NCBI GenBank assembly: GCA_964023205.1
Contig: OZ026835.1
Span: 5,538,414 to 5,602,413, forward strand
Direction of reading: 5' to 3'
Origin: Lutraria lutraria
Taxonomy: Eukaryota; Mollusca; Bivalvia; Venerida; Mactridae
DNA: 64,000 nucleotides
Shown here: positions 61,564 through 64,000 of the stretch, piece by piece
Numbering within the stretch: position 1 is the first letter of the stretch
Layout: every line of letters begins with the position of its first letter
Made by a program: the position numbers and the translations under genes
The notes under the pieces: generated by a model
Told to the model about the DNA's origin: nothing
Database searches by the model: none
What the model saw: the letters and a program-made list of their open reading frames with translations, nothing else

Positions 61564-63578
61564 CAGGGTTCTAGCCAGGATTTTTTTAAGGCATGTTGCA
61601 AATACAAATTTGAGTCACCCGTGAGCGGTACAGTGAATGACTGAATGTGTTTGAGTGGGGGGGGGGGGGGGGGGGAGAAAAGTCCAACAACTTAAGTGGT
61701 TCATATTTTAGTGAATTTGAAAGTCAAAAGACAGAACTGTTATGAATATATAACATATCATACACAAATCAATAGGAATTAAGATACATGTATCAGTTTT
61801 GCATGTCCAAATAAATCACTTGTGTGAATCCGAGGCACCATGGTTTTGACAAGATGCTCTTTTGATGGAAGTACATGGAATGTCAACCCATACTGCTCTA
61901 TCAGGCACACACTTCTTGGGTCTCCTTTGGTAGTACATGTAGTGTTTCTCTATTTTTATGTAACCACTTACATTAGAACTCCCAACTCAGAGATGGTTTT
62001 ATACTTTAAGTTTATTGCTCAGTGACTATTTAATAAATGATGTACAATAGGCCTACTATCAGAGAGGCAACTATACAGACAAGTAACTGATAAGCCAAGT
62101 GACTATATGATTAACTCAATACACTACACTCTACAGTACACATTTGTTTACATTCTGTAGTCATAGTTAGATTGATATCAAATTTTTCGAATATTTTTTC
62201 TTTATTTGTATTTTCATCAATCATTGCATATTTCATTGTAAGACATTTTATTGAATCAATCAAACTTTTTATTGACTAAATAAAATGACAGCAAACATAA
62301 CACAACGTCACACTACTAAAATTCAAACCGAAAGTAGAAAATGACGACTGACATTTTTAAACCGGAAGTAGCTTTACTTTTTATAACATATCAGATCGTA
62401 TAAGTTAAAACTTGAATCATTATTAAAGTCCTAGGGATATCAACTGCATGTAACTTCTGTTAAAGTTTAATATACAGATAATGATATTTAAGTTACCGTT
62501 TTCCGAAACTAACATCCACAGAAACGTATGTTTCTTTACATTTAGGATCTAAAGATTGGATTATGTCAAGATCGGCGTTGCGGATTTCTGATCAGAACTC
62601 ACATCATGAATGTTATTCCATCAACTCATATGAGACTCATTTCGTTTTTAATGCTCAAAGATTCCTCGGTGATCGATTTGCTAATGCATATTTTTTTATA
62701 TCCTCGTCTTTCGTATAGATCTACGGTACGTACATTAAAAATGTTCAGTCTTAATTTCACGGTTATGTCGCATGATGTCAGTAATTATTACTTGCACACC
62801 GATACTGTAGATATATGCATTTTTCGTCATTGTTAAATATAAATCATTCGCAGAGGCATAGTAATCATATGTTGCCCAAGAAACGTGTAATCTAAATACA
62901 CGCGATATGTCATCAGCAATGAATTTCATTCCGAAATAAGTTGCAATCACTGTATGACGTCACTAACATTTTAATGTGTCAATTTATATTGAGGCAACTG
63001 CACAACGGATTGAAAACAAAATTGTCATTTTAAGATCATTTTGTACCACAGGTATCGTTCATATTTTTAACTTTATGCGAACTATGCATGACAAGCGACA
63101 CTGTCGAATATAAATAAGAGCTGCATAAATTGTGTAAACTTTCAGAATCATAATTATGATAGCTACTCGTGAAAAACAATGCGGCGAAAATTAATATCTT
63201 CAACCGGCTCAATTCTGGATGTTTTTATGAGAGTGTGCATGCGATAATTATAAGAAAATCGTGCCAACACTCTCATACTATTGAGTATTTAGTTGAAACA
63301 CGTGGTAAGGCGGGGCTACGATTTTGTCAGCGACATGCGTCATGCATTCGAGGCTGTCATTGGTTTATTGATATTTGATTGACACTGTTCTTAGTGACGT
63401 AACGAGTCAGCATGCGGCACATATTCGGATGTAGTTGCTTTTATAATTGGTTGTGTATACAAGCCATGTCGTATACGTAATTAAGAGATGTCGGTGGACT
63501 TAAGGGATGTCGAATATACAACTGTAAGCCTGAAGGCATGTCGTGGACGACATGCGATATTAGGCTGGCTAGAACCCT
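61564..63578. mobile_element. 2-kb element with CAGGGTTCTAGCCAG inverted ends
   Basis: CAGGGTTCTAGCCAG near 61565-61579 and CTGGCTAGAACCCTG near 63564-63578 are perfect inverted repeats, with AGCAT directly outside both (possible 5-bp duplication). Contains a poly-G run (about 61658-61675), an ETS-like accggaagt near 62361 and a TATA-like tataaataagag near 63107. No frame longer than about 76 codons, so probably non-autonomous. End positions are accurate to a base or two. Confidence 0.55.
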
Positions 63579-64000
63579 GAGCATATATATCAAAGAACAA
63601 TTTAACAAAATTATGAATAGATAGTATAAACCTTGAAAATAACACGCGAGGGTTTAAAATCTGGTCATATTTGTGTAAACTTTATGCAGGCAATAAAGTT
63701 CATCTACTGTACTGCAAGCGGTACGCAGAAAAATCATAACACCGAATTGGTGTTGGGTCGAGAAAAGAACGCAAATTATTTTTGATCATAACGTATTTAT
63801 TGCACAAAAATATTATTTATAAACCAGCATAAGTTATCTATCACTCTACTCAAGTAATCATTGAACCAGTAATACCCAAAAAAATGGATCAGCTTTGAAG
63901 AATAACTTCAATACATAAATATAATGTTTTGCAAGTTGGAGGGGAACTTAATTAGAAAATGTGTATATATAAAGCTTTAACTTGTTGCTTTCTTTGTGAA
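63579..64000. other. Right edge, no feature seen
   Basis: AT-rich sequence with no exon, repeat or RNA gene that I can support. The PNISR 5' non-coding exon and promoter may lie beyond it. Confidence 0.5.

Overview
The window reads as nuclear DNA of an invertebrate animal, most likely a marine bivalve mollusc. It is AT-rich, with short exons, long introns, consensus GT-AG splice sites, many tRNA-derived SINEs and many small inverted-repeat DNA transposons (MITEs). Nothing is prokaryotic: there are no operons or ribosome-binding sites. Most long reading frames are single exons or chance frames, so genes were rebuilt by joining exons through splice sites, reading phase and homology. The species assignment is inference; the exon structures are read from the sequence.

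Left part (about 0.8-29.2 kb, + strand): four head-to-tail paralogues of a betaine-homocysteine S-methyltransferase (BHMT)-like gene, called A to D here. A enters from the left edge without its first exons. B and C can be built complete (362 and 349 codons). D is complete except for an unidentified first exon. Intron positions and phases match across all copies, as do most exon lengths (195, 112 or 106, 179 and 82 nt, then a last exon of 278-332 nt). All copies keep the three zinc-ligand cysteines (GLNC and GLCCG). A and B have longer C-termini. C and D resemble each other most. These enzymes would remethylate homocysteine to methionine in the cytosol, though several donor-pocket residues differ from vertebrate BHMT.

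Middle part (about 29.2-47.7 kb): a gene-poor, AT-rich stretch with one convincing gene on the - strand, an intact 380-codon frame for a Ser/Arg-rich, probably disordered protein that I do not recognise. The rest is SINEs, MITEs and unassigned sequence.

Right part (47.7-57.5 kb, - strand): a complete 12-coding-exon gene for PNISR (SR-rich splicing-associated protein, also called SFRS18), 863 codons. The phases of all exons close exactly, and the last coding exon supplies one nucleotide plus the stop codon. Upstream (57.5-64 kb) there is no coding sequence. It holds a 3.3 kb inverted-repeat element carrying nine copies of GGGGACGGACGTTACA in both orientations, and a 2 kb inverted-repeat element flanked by AGCAT. 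The 5' non-coding exon and promoter of PNISR must lie here or beyond the right edge.

Points most worth a second look: the GC-AG intron in copy C; a possible cassette exon in the same gene; signs of decay in copy D; donor-pocket substitutions and a CxxC motif across the array; the nine-copy motif in the 3.3 kb element; and a foldback element with two tRNA-like arms near 46.3-47.0 kb. The exon models need transcript data for confirmation.
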